Shown piece after piece: positions 54,443 through 63,128 of a stretch of 64,000 nucleotides of DNA. Each line of letters starts with the position of its first letter. Within the stretch, counting starts at the first letter, position 1. The stretch covers positions 1,798,001-1,862,000 of the forward strand of contig NZ_VLPK01000001.1 in NCBI RefSeq assembly GCF_007558865.1. The letters are read 5' to 3'. A program made the translations under genes and the position numbers. Below the pieces are notes generated by a model. It was not told where the DNA came from, did no database searches, and saw nothing but the letters and a program-made list of their open reading frames with translations. The stretch is from Mucilaginibacter corticis (lineage in GTDB: Bacteria > Bacteroidota > Bacteroidia > Sphingobacteriales > Sphingobacteriaceae).

Positions 54443-54773
54443 AACTGAAAAAATTAATTGTAAAACTTAGGTTAAGTATAAATTGGTTAAGGGTATCTTG
54501 ATTTAAGGGCCGGAGATTGGCTGCACCGGTTTGAAGAAAGGTATTTTTAACTTGCAGGATAAATTGCTTTACCGGGGATAAAGAAACGTGCATCCATGTA
54601 AGTATAAAATAAGGTTTAATCATGTCATCAGGAATAACAGGTAATCAAATTTAAAAATAAAAATCTCTTTTCCAATAACTTACATGATTAATTATAGGTT
54701 GATAAGTTGCCCGTTTTTTTACGGGTTTATTCTTTTTTGAGTGTATAAAATCTTAATATCGCTGTTAATTAAA
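54443..54773. other. Intergenic region, divergent
   Basis: About 330 bp between the coiled-coil pair and the clan GH-D glycosidase. It holds a hairpin CCCGT-TTTTTT-ACGGG near 54709 followed by T-rich sequence. No ORF is convincing; promoters for both directions must be here. Confidence 0.5.
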
Positions 54774-56276
54774 ATGAAAAATAACATACTATTAGCATTG
54801 GCTTGCCTTGCGGCATTTGCAGGTTATGCCCAGAAAAAACAGGTTTCATTGATCCCGGCAAAACCTTCGGCAGCGGCTGATTATTTTTGTACCTGGAATG
54901 TGCAGGGCTATGTGGTTAGTTACAGTTCGACACCTGCGACAAGGCAGGCCATGAACGAGCAAAGCATTTTCGGCAATGGCAAGTTTGAGGGCTGGGCGCG
55001 CATGTTTGCTAAACTACATAAAGATCTTTTTTTGGTATTGGATGATGATTGGGAAACCCCGTTGAATGGTGATAGAAATCATTACGGAAGCTTAATTGTT
55101 AATGACGAAAGGTTCCCATCAGTAAAGGGAATGTCGCCAGCACAGAAACTTACTGTGCTATCTGATAAGGTAAAACAATTAGGCTGGAAAGGCCTGGGCC
55201 TATGGATCTGCGCGCAACAGGCACCACATTATAAAAACAATGACGACGCGGCCTACTGGACCGAACGTTTTAACTGGATGAACAAAGCCGGCATCGGCTA
55301 CTGGAAGGTAGACTGGGGCCAGCAGGAAAAGAGCGCGGAGTGGCGGGCCTCGCTAACCAAACTGGGCCAAAAAATCGCACCAAACCTTGTCATTGAGCAA
55401 GCTATGACACCGGCCGTACTTTCGACCGCAGCGGCATACCGTACTTATGATGTTGAAAATATTATAGCGGTACCTCATACTATTGACCGTGTGGGAAAAC
55501 TGCTGACCGCTTTGCCCGAAGGCCAGGCCGTTAGTGTAATCAATTGCGAGGACGAGCCTTATATAGCAGCCGGTTTAGGCTGCGCGACGGGTATTATGCG
55601 GCACGAATATAACGGCAAACTGCCCGACGGTAAACAAGATTACGCGTTTCCACCGGTTGGCCGCGACCTTAAAAGCAGGTTGGACGAAGTGACCCGTTGC
55701 GTGATGTGGCACCGGATAGCCCTGCCGTTTGGCATTAATAAGACCAGCGTTTTTGTTGATACCACGCTATTGCATGATTACTGGATAGTACAAGACCGCG
55801 AAACATGGATGGACCGGCCCAATGGTTTTAAAAACGCCTGGCAGGCCCCCGCCGTTATTACCCGCGGACTTGACAAACCTATCATCACCCTACAAAAAAG
55901 CGACACTATCAAACCTTATATCCTGGCATCAAAATACCCTAATGGGGCTATCGCTATCGCGTCTATCGGCCGTACCATCGGGCGCGAATACCTTACACCA
56001 CGCGCCGATGTTACTTTAAAGGCTGATGCGTTGGATAAGCCTTTCGGCATATTCGGGCATTATAACAGCCTCAACATCGTTGTTGCTCAACCAGTACACT
56101 TTACCAAAGTTTTGGCGCAGGACCTTGCCGGTAATACACCTGTTGACATTACCCGACAGATTGTACACCACGGTAATAGAATAACCATACCGGGGACAAT
56201 TATTGACAAAGTAGGGCTATCCGCAGCAACTAAAGGCGATAAATCAGAGCCGGGTATGGTAGTGGTGTTTAGATAA
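54774..56276 (+). CDS. Clan GH-D glycosidase (GH27/GH36-like)
   Basis: 500 residues from the ATG at 54774 (signal peptide ILLALACLAAFAGYAQ); an upstream frame extension of 11 codons is not needed. The barrel shows FLVLDDDWETPLNGD at strand 2, GWKGLGLWICAQQAPHY, then GIGYWKVDWGQQEKSAEW with D in KVDWG as the expected nucleophile. A later Asp/Glu, possibly in VINCEDEPYIAAG or TYDVENIIAVPH, would be the acid. It is unlike standard GH27 and GH36 in length and motif wording, so the exact family and substrate are open. It converges with the serine hydrolase. Confidence 0.75.
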   Translation: MKNNILLALACLAAFAGYAQKKQVSLIPAKPSAAADYFCTWNVQGYVVSYSSTPATRQAMNEQSIFGNGKFEGWARMFAKLHKDLFLVLDDDWETPLNGDRNHYGSLIVNDERFPSVKGMSPAQKLTVLSDKVKQLGWKGLGLWICAQQAPHYKNNDDAAYWTERFNWMNKAGIGYWKVDWGQQEKSAEWRASLTKLGQKIAPNLVIEQAMTPAVLSTAAAYRTYDVENIIAVPHTIDRVGKLLTALPEGQAVSVINCEDEPYIAAGLGCATGIMRHEYNGKLPDGKQDYAFPPVGRDLKSRLDEVTRCVMWHRIALPFGINKTSVFVDTTLLHDYWIVQDRETWMDRPNGFKNAWQAPAVITRGLDKPIITLQKSDTIKPYILASKYPNGAIAIASIGRTIGREYLTPRADVTLKADALDKPFGIFGHYNSLNIVVAQPVHFTKVLAQDLAGNTPVDITRQIVHHGNRITIPGTIIDKVGLSAATKGDKSEPGMVVVFR

Positions 56277-56292
56277 TAGCAAACCCAAAAGA

Positions 56293-57699
56293 TCAGGAAG
56301 CTTTCTGCTTTAAGATTTTCTGTATTGCTATAATTGTTTTTCCTAACTGTACTTTGTTGTTTGATAAGACCACACAACCGCTGTTTAGTTCGGGGAATAT
56401 GGAGATATGCGCGGTTGATCCTTGTGTGCTGCCATTATGCTGATACTCGCGCGATGTGCCGCTGTTACGTACACCCCAGCCTAAGCCGATATCATTAACC
56501 GTTGGCCGGTGGGTAAGTTTAATGGCTGCGCTGTTTTCGGCAATTTGGGCGTTCATATAGATCAGCAGATCTTTTACTGTAGTGCATAATCCGCCGGCGG
56601 GCGAAAAATAATGTTCATCGGTAATTGGTAATATCCGGTCGTTTTCGCTGTGTGGTATGGCTATGTTGGAGTAAGGCTTTTCATTAATATACCAGGTTCT
56701 ATTCATGTGCAGGGGCGATGTGATGTACTGCCTGATCAGTACCGCCATAGGCTTGCCATACACTTTCTCCAGGATGTGCCCTAAAACTGACATGCCCCAG
56801 TTTGAATAGCGGAATTTATGGCCGGGTATGGTATCAATTGTCACTTTAGAAAGCGCAGTGTAAAACCGGGCCGAGTCGTAATGTAATTCGGGATTAACAG
56901 GGTCATAACCGGCCAGGTCGCCTATATCGGCAGGTAACTCGGGTAAGCCTGAGGTATGGTTCGCTAAATTTTCGAGAGTAATGGGTACACCGTTAAAGCT
57001 AAGGTTAGGGTAATTACCCGGCAGGTATTTCCTGATATCATCCTTGAGCGATACCTTATTATCTGACACGGCTTGACCAAGGATGGTGGCCGTAAATGTT
57101 TTGGTGATAGAGCCTATTTCATACCCTGTTTGCGCGGACGGCAGCTTACCATTTTCCTTATTTGTTTCGCCGTAATTGTAAATATGTGGTTTGCCGTTTT
57201 GCAGGATACCTATGCTGAGGCTGTTAACCTTTGCATTACGGAAATAATCAAGGGCAATCGAATCAACAGCCTTATCAAGCGCAGATTTGAGCGGGTTATC
57301 TGTTAACACTTTTGGCGCATGGTCAAGCAGCACAGGCGGCACGTTCAGAAAGCCCAGTGTGGTGATCTTTTTATCCGGTTTTACCTGTAAGTGCATCACC
57401 ATATCTCTTAATTCAAAATTTAACAAGTAAGACGCCACGCCTTTGTCTTCGGACTGGAAAGCAGAGCCAAGGATCTTGCCTGAGTTTTGGATCCCCTTTA
57501 AAAATCTTACCAGTTGGGCCGATGAAATATTTTTGCTGAATGATGTGTCTAAAAGGCTGTAAATATCCTGATAATCATTCCTGTTAAACTTAGACACAAC
57601 GCTGTCTTTCACTTCATCATACAATGGGCGGTTAACCTGCGCGGCCACAGGCAGGCAATACAAGGACAAAAGAAAGGCTATGAGGCGAGCTGTTTTCAT
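56293..57699 (-). CDS. Beta-lactamase-type serine hydrolase
   Basis: 468 residues from the ATG at 57699, giving signal peptide KTARLIAFLLSLYCLPVAAQ; the longer frame adds 15 residues without support. After an N-terminal DUF3887-like region (about 20-125: EVKDSVVSKFNRNDYQDIYS), the class C/AmpC-like fold has the SxxK nucleophile in EIGSITKTFTATILG, the Tyr in RYSNWGMSVLGHIL and HNGSTQGSTAHIS as third motif. It should be a periplasmic esterase or peptidase, not necessarily a beta-lactamase. It stands alone. Confidence 0.9.
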   Translation of the reverse strand: MKTARLIAFLLSLYCLPVAAQVNRPLYDEVKDSVVSKFNRNDYQDIYSLLDTSFSKNISSAQLVRFLKGIQNSGKILGSAFQSEDKGVASYLLNFELRDMVMHLQVKPDKKITTLGFLNVPPVLLDHAPKVLTDNPLKSALDKAVDSIALDYFRNAKVNSLSIGILQNGKPHIYNYGETNKENGKLPSAQTGYEIGSITKTFTATILGQAVSDNKVSLKDDIRKYLPGNYPNLSFNGVPITLENLANHTSGLPELPADIGDLAGYDPVNPELHYDSARFYTALSKVTIDTIPGHKFRYSNWGMSVLGHILEKVYGKPMAVLIRQYITSPLHMNRTWYINEKPYSNIAIPHSENDRILPITDEHYFSPAGGLCTTVKDLLIYMNAQIAENSAAIKLTHRPTVNDIGLGWGVRNSGTSREYQHNGSTQGSTAHISIFPELNSGCVVLSNNKVQLGKTIIAIQKILKQKAS

Positions 57700-57917
57700 C
57701 AGGACATATGATTGTTTTAATCGATGAAACCTAAAACATGCCAAAGTTTTAAAATGCTTATAATTAACACTTTAAAAATTTGGTTGCTGTAAAAGCCTGT
57801 ACGACAGCGAGACAACAAGTGTACGAATATGATACGCGTTGCCATGATCTGTTTAATCTTTTTGATATTCGCCAAGTTTACCGCATAATATTAAAAACAC
57901 TTAAAATATATTTTAGA

Positions 57918-58007
57918 ATGAAGTTTCAAGATTCGATCATTAGAAGACATATTAAAAATAATGACGTTACCATAATAATCGTAAATTACAATACATTAGA
58001 TATATGA
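57918..58007 (+). pseudogene. Possible N-terminal fragment of a family 2 glycosyltransferase
   Basis: A 29-codon frame ending with NNDVTIIIVNYNTLDI and TGA. VTIIIVNYNT is the typical first strand of GT2 glycosyltransferases, but the frame stops right after it and nothing downstream continues the fold. The stop overlaps the start of the next gene (ATGA). It could be chance in AT-rich DNA; a search of the 29 residues would decide. Confidence 0.3.
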
Positions 58008-58351
58008 CATCATTAAACTTTTTTAGAAAAGATGATTTGAAAACAAAGATCTCGTTGATAAAGCAAGATCTTAAAAAAATAGTATCCAATGTATGTGATG
58101 AACCAATAGTAGTATTGTCGTATGGTGTTTATGATATTAAACCTGAACATTTAATTATTTGGATAACCGTCGAGTCTGATAAAATGAAAAAATGGCTTAA
58201 ATCCAACAACGCATTGAACGTTGACATACGAAAACTTTTAGATATATATGATTATCCCCAAGAAGCAAGAGATAAGGTAATAATTGATTTCGAATCACAA
58301 CAAACTGTAGACAGAGAATCTGAAGGCGATTGGCATTTACATTTTAAATAA
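58004..58351 (+). CDS. AT-rich gene of unknown function
   Basis: 115 residues, no signal peptide, charged and Lys/Asp/Ile-rich; visibly poorer in G+C than its neighbours. Readable segments are KISLIKQDLKKIVSNVCDEP, YDIKPEHLIIWITVESDKMK and LLDIYDYPQEARDKVIIDFE. No family was recognised. The composition and the fragment just upstream suggest recent acquisition. It converges with the GH43 gene. Confidence 0.6.
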   Translation: MTSLNFFRKDDLKTKISLIKQDLKKIVSNVCDEPIVVLSYGVYDIKPEHLIIWITVESDKMKKWLKSNNALNVDIRKLLDIYDYPQEARDKVIIDFESQQTVDRESEGDWHLHFK

Positions 58352-58401
58352 AGACATTATAGTCTCCGCACGCTCTTCAAAGAGAACCCTGTGCTTAAAC
58401 C

Positions 58402-59964
58402 TTATTTCCCAAACACCTTAAGCTCAAATATGCTCAACGCGTTGTCTGCATTTACCGGGTCCGATTCATCCGCTGTTTTCGGGATATCAGCATGAGTGAT
58501 GGTGAGGCGGACAAACCTGGCGTTAACAGGCTGCTTAACCCTGTCTGTCACCGGCGATAACTTTGCACCGGAGGCTAAACGGTCTGTAAACATCTTCCAG
58601 TTTTTTTGCGCCGCTACAGTTGCTAAACTCCCGGCATCTTTGGCGTTCAAATATTCTAATTTGTAATAATAAGCCCGGCTGGTAAATTCAAACATGGTTT
58701 CAATGCTGTCAATTTTATGGTCGGCAGCCAGGTCTACAATTATCCAGGGTTCTTTTGCGTCAAGGCCCGCATCCCAATGGGTGCCGTAGTTTTCGTCCAC
58801 GGCATATTTGCCTTCATACTTAAATGAGATATCGTGCGTGCGGTAGCGTTTTGCATAAGGCCCGTTAGCATAAACCCTGTCAGACGAGGTTAAGGTTTGT
58901 TTACCCAAAGCCAGGTTTTTAGATTTAGCTGGCGCGATCTTTTTTAACTGCACACCGCGGTGTGTAGGTGTTACTTTTTTGATACTTCCGTCGGTATTAA
59001 AAAGCATTTCGTCAATGCAGGTTTGGCGCTTGCTGTCAACAAACGGAAAATGCTGGCGGTGGTATGCAATATAAGTATGCCCGTTGTAATCAAAAACCGA
59101 ATGATGGCCGGGGCCAAGGATATTGTTTTTATCGTCGCGTTGTAAAATAGGCACGGTTTCAGAACTGTCCAGTTCGGTATAGGGGCCGGTAACTTCTTTA
59201 GAAACAGCGTAGCGCACATTATATTCCTCGCTGCCTTTAAACGACCACATGAGGTAATAAAGGCCCTTTCTTTTATAAATGAACGATGCCTCAAAAGCGT
59301 TCTTCAGCCCCGCAGCCAGTACGTAATGATAGCTTCCTAAAAATTCCGTAGCCTCTGTTTTGGTGAAACGCGCGTCATCGTTATCGAAAAATATCTTGCC
59401 GGCCGCGTCAAAACGGAATTTGATGATCCTGAACGGGTTCGAATTAAAGTTGAAATAAACCTTTTGGTCATCATCAACAAAAAACTGCCCGTCATAACCT
59501 TTAAAAAACATTTTACCCGGTGCTTCGCCATTGGCATCTTCCCATGGCCCCAGCGGCGAATTGCTCATGGCGATAAAAACATTAAAGTTGATGCTGTACA
59601 TGAGGTAATATTTGCGCGTAGGCTGGTAGTAGATCATGCTTGGCGCCCAAACGGCGGTAGTGCCTGCAAAATCTGTCCATGATTTGGGCAGATCAATGAT
59701 CTTGTTTTTCCAGGTTTTGCCATCGTAAGAGTACCAGGCCTGCGGCGGGAAAACATTGCCGCCACCGGCACCGTCATTGGTGCCGAAAGCATAGAACGCG
59801 TTGGTTTTGGCATCGTAAAAAAAGGACGCGTCGGCCAGGTAAGCCGGGATAACCGGGTTGCCGGTATGCTGTGCAAATACGCCCAGGTCTTTTACAGTCT
59901 GCGCAAAGCCCGCTGACCATATCATGACCAACAAAAAAGTTAGGTTAAGGAATATCTTTTTCAC
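58402..59964 (-). CDS. GH43 glycosidase with C-terminal F5/8-type module
   Basis: 520 residues with signal peptide (IFLNLTFLLVMIWSAGFAQ). The five-bladed propeller of GH43 begins with NPVIPAYLADASFFYD (catalytic base Asp), continues with TAVWAPSMIYY and the acid Glu in KNAFEASFIYKRKGLYYLMW, and ends with GPGHHSVFDYNGHTYIAYHR. A C-terminal galactose-binding-like (F5/8, discoidin) module spans about 350-520 (YAVDENYGTHWDAGLDAKEP). GH43 enzymes act on arabinose, xylose or galactose linkages; the substrate is unknown. No SusCD pair is adjacent. Confidence 0.9.
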   Translation of the reverse strand: MKKIFLNLTFLLVMIWSAGFAQTVKDLGVFAQHTGNPVIPAYLADASFFYDAKTNAFYAFGTNDGAGGGNVFPPQAWYSYDGKTWKNKIIDLPKSWTDFAGTTAVWAPSMIYYQPTRKYYLMYSINFNVFIAMSNSPLGPWEDANGEAPGKMFFKGYDGQFFVDDDQKVYFNFNSNPFRIIKFRFDAAGKIFFDNDDARFTKTEATEFLGSYHYVLAAGLKNAFEASFIYKRKGLYYLMWSFKGSEEYNVRYAVSKEVTGPYTELDSSETVPILQRDDKNNILGPGHHSVFDYNGHTYIAYHRQHFPFVDSKRQTCIDEMLFNTDGSIKKVTPTHRGVQLKKIAPAKSKNLALGKQTLTSSDRVYANGPYAKRYRTHDISFKYEGKYAVDENYGTHWDAGLDAKEPWIIVDLAADHKIDSIETMFEFTSRAYYYKLEYLNAKDAGSLATVAAQKNWKMFTDRLASGAKLSPVTDRVKQPVNARFVRLTITHADIPKTADESDPVNADNALSIFELKVFGK

Positions 59965-60136
59965 GGTTTTAAGATAGGTATTATTGGTAATTAATTACAA
60001 AATTGGCTTTTTTCGGGTTTATTTGGTTGTAATAATAGTCACAATTTAGCTGAGAGCTAAATGGATTTTGGGACAGATTTGCAAACTTTGACAAATGAGG
60101 GAATTAACTATGTATTCTCTCTCAATCTAACATATT

Positions 60137-60931
60137 TCAAATCGACATCACTTTGTTTGCCATATAGGCTACTTTGTTGGCAGCAGAGCAATTCATCAGA
60201 AGATTGGGATAGTGACTTGAGAACAACTTCTTCCAAGCACCATTAGCCGTTTTTGAAGGATGCAGAAACTCAATTATCTTTCCATTAGTTTTGATATCCA
60301 TATTAGCCAGAGCTTGAGAAGCTTTCTTTCCATAAACAATAATAACAGATGGATTGATTAAATCAATTTCTGATTGTAATGTACTTTTAAAATGCATTAA
60401 CAAATCTTGAGGAAAAGCTTCTTTTATAGCATTATCTTTCTTTAACAATATTTTATTAATATCAGTGATATATACATTAAAGTCATTGTTTAACAATGTC
60501 TCGTGAAAATCCCAGTACTCTTTTAAACTTTTTCGGCACGCATCCAAGTGACTTGCAAAAGGTGTACCTAATAGAGCATGTTGACGGGCCTCGCTAATTA
60601 AAGGGTCTAAAGGGTTTCGTAGAGGATCTTCAGCGACGATTATTGCATTCTTATTGTTGTTAGTTTTACTAATGAATATTGGCAGATCGATACCCAAACA
60701 ATATGTTGCGTCATTATACTTATTTAGAAAGTCCTGATCTGAAGTATTCGGTTGAATATCTTTTCGCAGTAAATAAGGGGTTTTGTACGATATATGCGCA
60801 TTTGGATCATCGGAACAGCCTTTAAAAAACAAATAAGGCGTGAGTAGCAGAGATCTATCGAAAGAAAAAGTTAAGTGTAAAGCATCCGTAAGGCGCTGAA
60901 AAGTCTTTTCGTTGAAGTTGCAAAAATCCAT
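60137..60931 (-). CDS. Uracil-DNA-glycosylase-like protein, AT-rich
   Basis: 264 residues, no signal peptide. The arrangement recalls the UDG superfamily: an early AIIVAEDPLRNPLD (in place of GEAPG), GTPFASHLDACRKSLKEYW, then VYITDINKILLKKDN, SVIIVYGKKASQALANM and the HPS-type end motif FLHPSKTANGAWKK. The first motif is degenerate, so enzyme activity on uracil is not assured. The gene is clearly poorer in G+C than its neighbours and is preceded by a dyad GTATATC-N10-GATATAC, suggesting acquisition with its own control. It could be a DNA repair or defence protein. The family is inferred from motifs only. Confidence 0.55.
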   Translation of the reverse strand: MDFCNFNEKTFQRLTDALHLTFSFDRSLLLTPYLFFKGCSDDPNAHISYKTPYLLRKDIQPNTSDQDFLNKYNDATYCLGIDLPIFISKTNNNKNAIIVAEDPLRNPLDPLISEARQHALLGTPFASHLDACRKSLKEYWDFHETLLNNDFNVYITDINKILLKKDNAIKEAFPQDLLMHFKSTLQSEIDLINPSVIIVYGKKASQALANMDIKTNGKIIEFLHPSKTANGAWKKLFSSHYPNLLMNCSAANKVAYMANKVMSI

Positions 60932-60943
60932 TATGATAGGTTT

Positions 60944-60967
60944 GTATATCGCAATATAGGGATATAC
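60944..60967. promoter_or_regulatory. Dyad operator upstream of the UDG-like gene
   Basis: GTATATC, 10 nt, GATATAC: perfect 7-bp half-sites, 12 bp before the ATG, overlapping the region where the -7 box is expected (minus-strand CTATATTGC). A site of this form would suit repression. Confidence 0.6.
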
Positions 60968-61093
60968 GAATATAAACTATCCGAAATGTTTATTAATATC
61001 TTAGTCTCATTGTGCTTTGGTCTGTGACTACACTTTTAGTGATACACTATCTTATGTGAATCACTTCATTAATCATAAAGAAATTTGATGGGG

Positions 61094-61675
61094 CTAAATA
61101 GTTATCGCTGCCTTAACCAGGTAAGGCAGGATCTCTTTCTGGAAGGATACGAAATTCTTACGTACGTCCGAGTCGGACACAGAAGTGAACGCGAAACTGA
61201 ACACAATGCTTTTGCTGCATTTGATCAAAAATCGCATGCGCTGGTGGTAGTTATCTGTTTTGCGGATAGCGGTTATGCGCGTAAATGAGGCCAGTAGCAA
61301 GTCCTCCAGCTCATTACTCAGGTTCTTTAAAAAATCCTGCGAGTTGGCGCTTTCGCGGATAAAGTCCCAGCCTATAAATTCGTTGCAAACGGTGTAGCTT
61401 AAGCGGCAGGTTTTCATGATGAGGTTACCAAGGTGGGCCTCTTCGTCCATTTCGGGCGTGTTGGTCAGTATCAGGTCGTCAACACTAACGCGGATGTAGT
61501 CCATCAGTAAGGTATGCAGTACATGCTCCTTGCTGTCAAAATACTTGTAAATTGTAGCTTTGGCTATTTTGGCCCGCTTGGCAATTTCGTTAACGCTGGT
61601 TTTGTGGTACCCAAATTTGCGAAACAGATCTTGCGCCGCACGTTTAATGCTATCTTTTATTTTATCTGCTTCCAT
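61094..61675 (-). CDS. TetR/AcrR-family regulator
   Basis: 193 residues. The N-terminal HTH reads DLFRKFGYHKTSVNEIAKRA, then KIAKATIYKYFDSKEHVLHT, the full TetR signature. The C-terminal 140 residues form the ligand domain and have no recognised ligand type. It starts 3 bp after the Rieske-like gene and so belongs to the pheS transcript; that is an unusual place for a TetR gene. It could regulate something further away, as no efflux gene is adjacent here. Confidence 0.92.
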   Translation of the reverse strand: MEADKIKDSIKRAAQDLFRKFGYHKTSVNEIAKRAKIAKATIYKYFDSKEHVLHTLLMDYIRVSVDDLILTNTPEMDEEAHLGNLIMKTCRLSYTVCNEFIGWDFIRESANSQDFLKNLSNELEDLLLASFTRITAIRKTDNYHQRMRFLIKCSKSIVFSFAFTSVSDSDVRKNFVSFQKEILPYLVKAAITI

Positions 61676-61678
61676 TAA

Positions 61679-62092
61679 TCAGTTCTGTACAAATATATTA
61701 TACCCATCAGTATATGCTTGGTATTCTTTTAATGATTTTATCGCCGGTGCTTTTACTGGAGTGCCATCTTCTAAACTCCATTTTGAGCCACTACATGGAT
61801 CGGTAACAGTATATGAAGGGTTATCTATAGCTAAAATACATTTATTTTGCGGTAAATAAGCACTGCAAGCGTCATACGCGGCATAAGTACCATCTGCTCT
61901 TCGATATAAAATCAAACCAGCAACACCGTATCCTTTGATATAAATAGCACCAAAGTTATGGTGTAGAACACTTAGTTTCGGATCAATAGGCATCACAAAA
62001 TTAACCGAAACATTAGGGACGTAGTCGCCTGCTTTACCGCAGCCCAAGCAGCTTAGCAGCAGTAATGTTATTATCCCTAATTTTTTGACCAT
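61679..62092 (-). CDS. Rieske-like lipoprotein lacking the iron-sulfur ligands
   Basis: 137 residues with lipobox signal LGIITLLLLSCLGCGKA. The order of motifs follows a Rieske domain: AYDACSAYLPQN, then VTDPCSGSKWSLEDGTPVKA, PAIKSLKEYQAYTDGYNIFV. The canonical C-x-H and C-x-x-H are altered to CSA and PCSGSKW, so both His ligands are missing and a 2Fe-2S cluster is not expected; the remaining Cys may form a disulfide. It lies 1 bp from the pheS stop and 3 bp from TetR. Function is unknown. Confidence 0.7.
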   Translation of the reverse strand: MVKKLGIITLLLLSCLGCGKAGDYVPNVSVNFVMPIDPKLSVLHHNFGAIYIKGYGVAGLILYRRADGTYAAYDACSAYLPQNKCILAIDNPSYTVTDPCSGSKWSLEDGTPVKAPAIKSLKEYQAYTDGYNIFVQN

Positions 62093-62093
62093 G

Positions 62094-63128
62094 CTATATA
62101 ATTTCAGTTTGAAACTGTTTCAGGAAACGCTCATCGTTCTCACTAAATAAACGCAGATCACGTATAACATATTTTAGGTTGGCTATACGTTCCATGCCCA
62201 TACCAAAGGCAAAGCCGGTGTAAACTTTACTGTCTATACCGCAATTCTCCAACACGTTAGGATCAACCATGCCGCAGCCCAGTATCTCAACCCAGCCGCT
62301 GTATTTACACATATTACAGCCTGATCCTTTACAGATGGTGCAAGACACATCCATTTCGGCAGATGGTTCGGTAAACGGAAAGTATGAAGGGCGGAAACGT
62401 ACCTTGGTACCTTCGCCGTAAAGCTCCTGCACAAAGTGATAAAGCGTTTGCTTTAGATCGGCAAATGACACATTCTCATCAATATACAAGCCTTCAACCT
62501 GGTGGAAGAAACAGTGTGCACGGGCAGAGATGGCCTCGTTACGGTAAACACGGCCCGGCATAATAGCGCGGAACGGCGGTTTGCCGTTCTCCATCATACG
62601 CACCTGTACAGACGAGGTATGGGTACGCAAAGCGATATCATCTTTGCCATTGTTTTTCTTGATAAAGAAGGTATCCTGCATATCGCGTGCCGGATGTTCC
62701 TCTGGGAAGTTCAGGGCCGAGAAATTATGCCAGTCGTCTTCTATCTCCGGGCCTTCGGCAACTGTAAAGCCAAGGCGCTTGAATATATCTATGATCTCGT
62801 TACGCACCAAAGACAACGGGTGGCGCGAACCAACCTGGAAGTTATCGCCGGGTAAAGTAAGATCAATTTCGGATTTCGAATTTTCAACTTCAGATTTAAA
62901 AGATTCCTGCAGATCCTGGTGCTTAGCCTCTGCCAGTTGTTTAAACTGGTTCAATACCTTGCCAAATGTGCGTTTCTCTTCTGAAGAGACCGTTTTAAAT
63001 TGCTCAAAAAGGTCTTTAATGATCCCCTTGGTGCCTAAAAATTTTATCCGGAACGTTTCCAGTTCATCCGCGTTAGCAGGCGAAAAGGCATTGATCTCGG
63101 CGGTGTATTGATCTATTTGGTCTTGCAT
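62094..63128 (-). CDS. pheS: Phenylalanine--tRNA ligase alpha subunit
   Basis: 344 residues, normal for bacterial PheS. The N-terminal coiled coil (about 1-85) leads into the class II core with GSRHPLSLVRNEIIDIFKRL, RTHTSSVQVRMMENGKPPFR, FHQVEGLYIDENVSFADLKQ, FPFTEPSAEMDVSC and GCGMVDPNVLENCGIDSKVY, then GFAFGMGMERIANLKYVIRD. A Cys set CTICKGSGCNMCKYSGW is inserted between motifs. It pairs with PheT (not in this window) to charge tRNA-Phe. Its ATG overlaps the PIN-toxin stop by 1 bp (TAATG). Confidence 0.97.
   Translation of the reverse strand: MQDQIDQYTAEINAFSPANADELETFRIKFLGTKGIIKDLFEQFKTVSSEEKRTFGKVLNQFKQLAEAKHQDLQESFKSEVENSKSEIDLTLPGDNFQVGSRHPLSLVRNEIIDIFKRLGFTVAEGPEIEDDWHNFSALNFPEEHPARDMQDTFFIKKNNGKDDIALRTHTSSVQVRMMENGKPPFRAIMPGRVYRNEAISARAHCFFHQVEGLYIDENVSFADLKQTLYHFVQELYGEGTKVRFRPSYFPFTEPSAEMDVSCTICKGSGCNMCKYSGWVEILGCGMVDPNVLENCGIDSKVYTGFAFGMGMERIANLKYVIRDLRLFSENDERFLKQFQTEII

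Noticed and set aside
54709-54725. CCCGT-TTTTTT-ACGGG hairpin as terminator
   Set aside because: No gene ends before it on the plus strand, and the stem is only 5 bp.
57780-57917. TTG-started extension before the GT2-like fragment
   Set aside because: There is no start signal and no motif; only the last 29 codons are worth noting.
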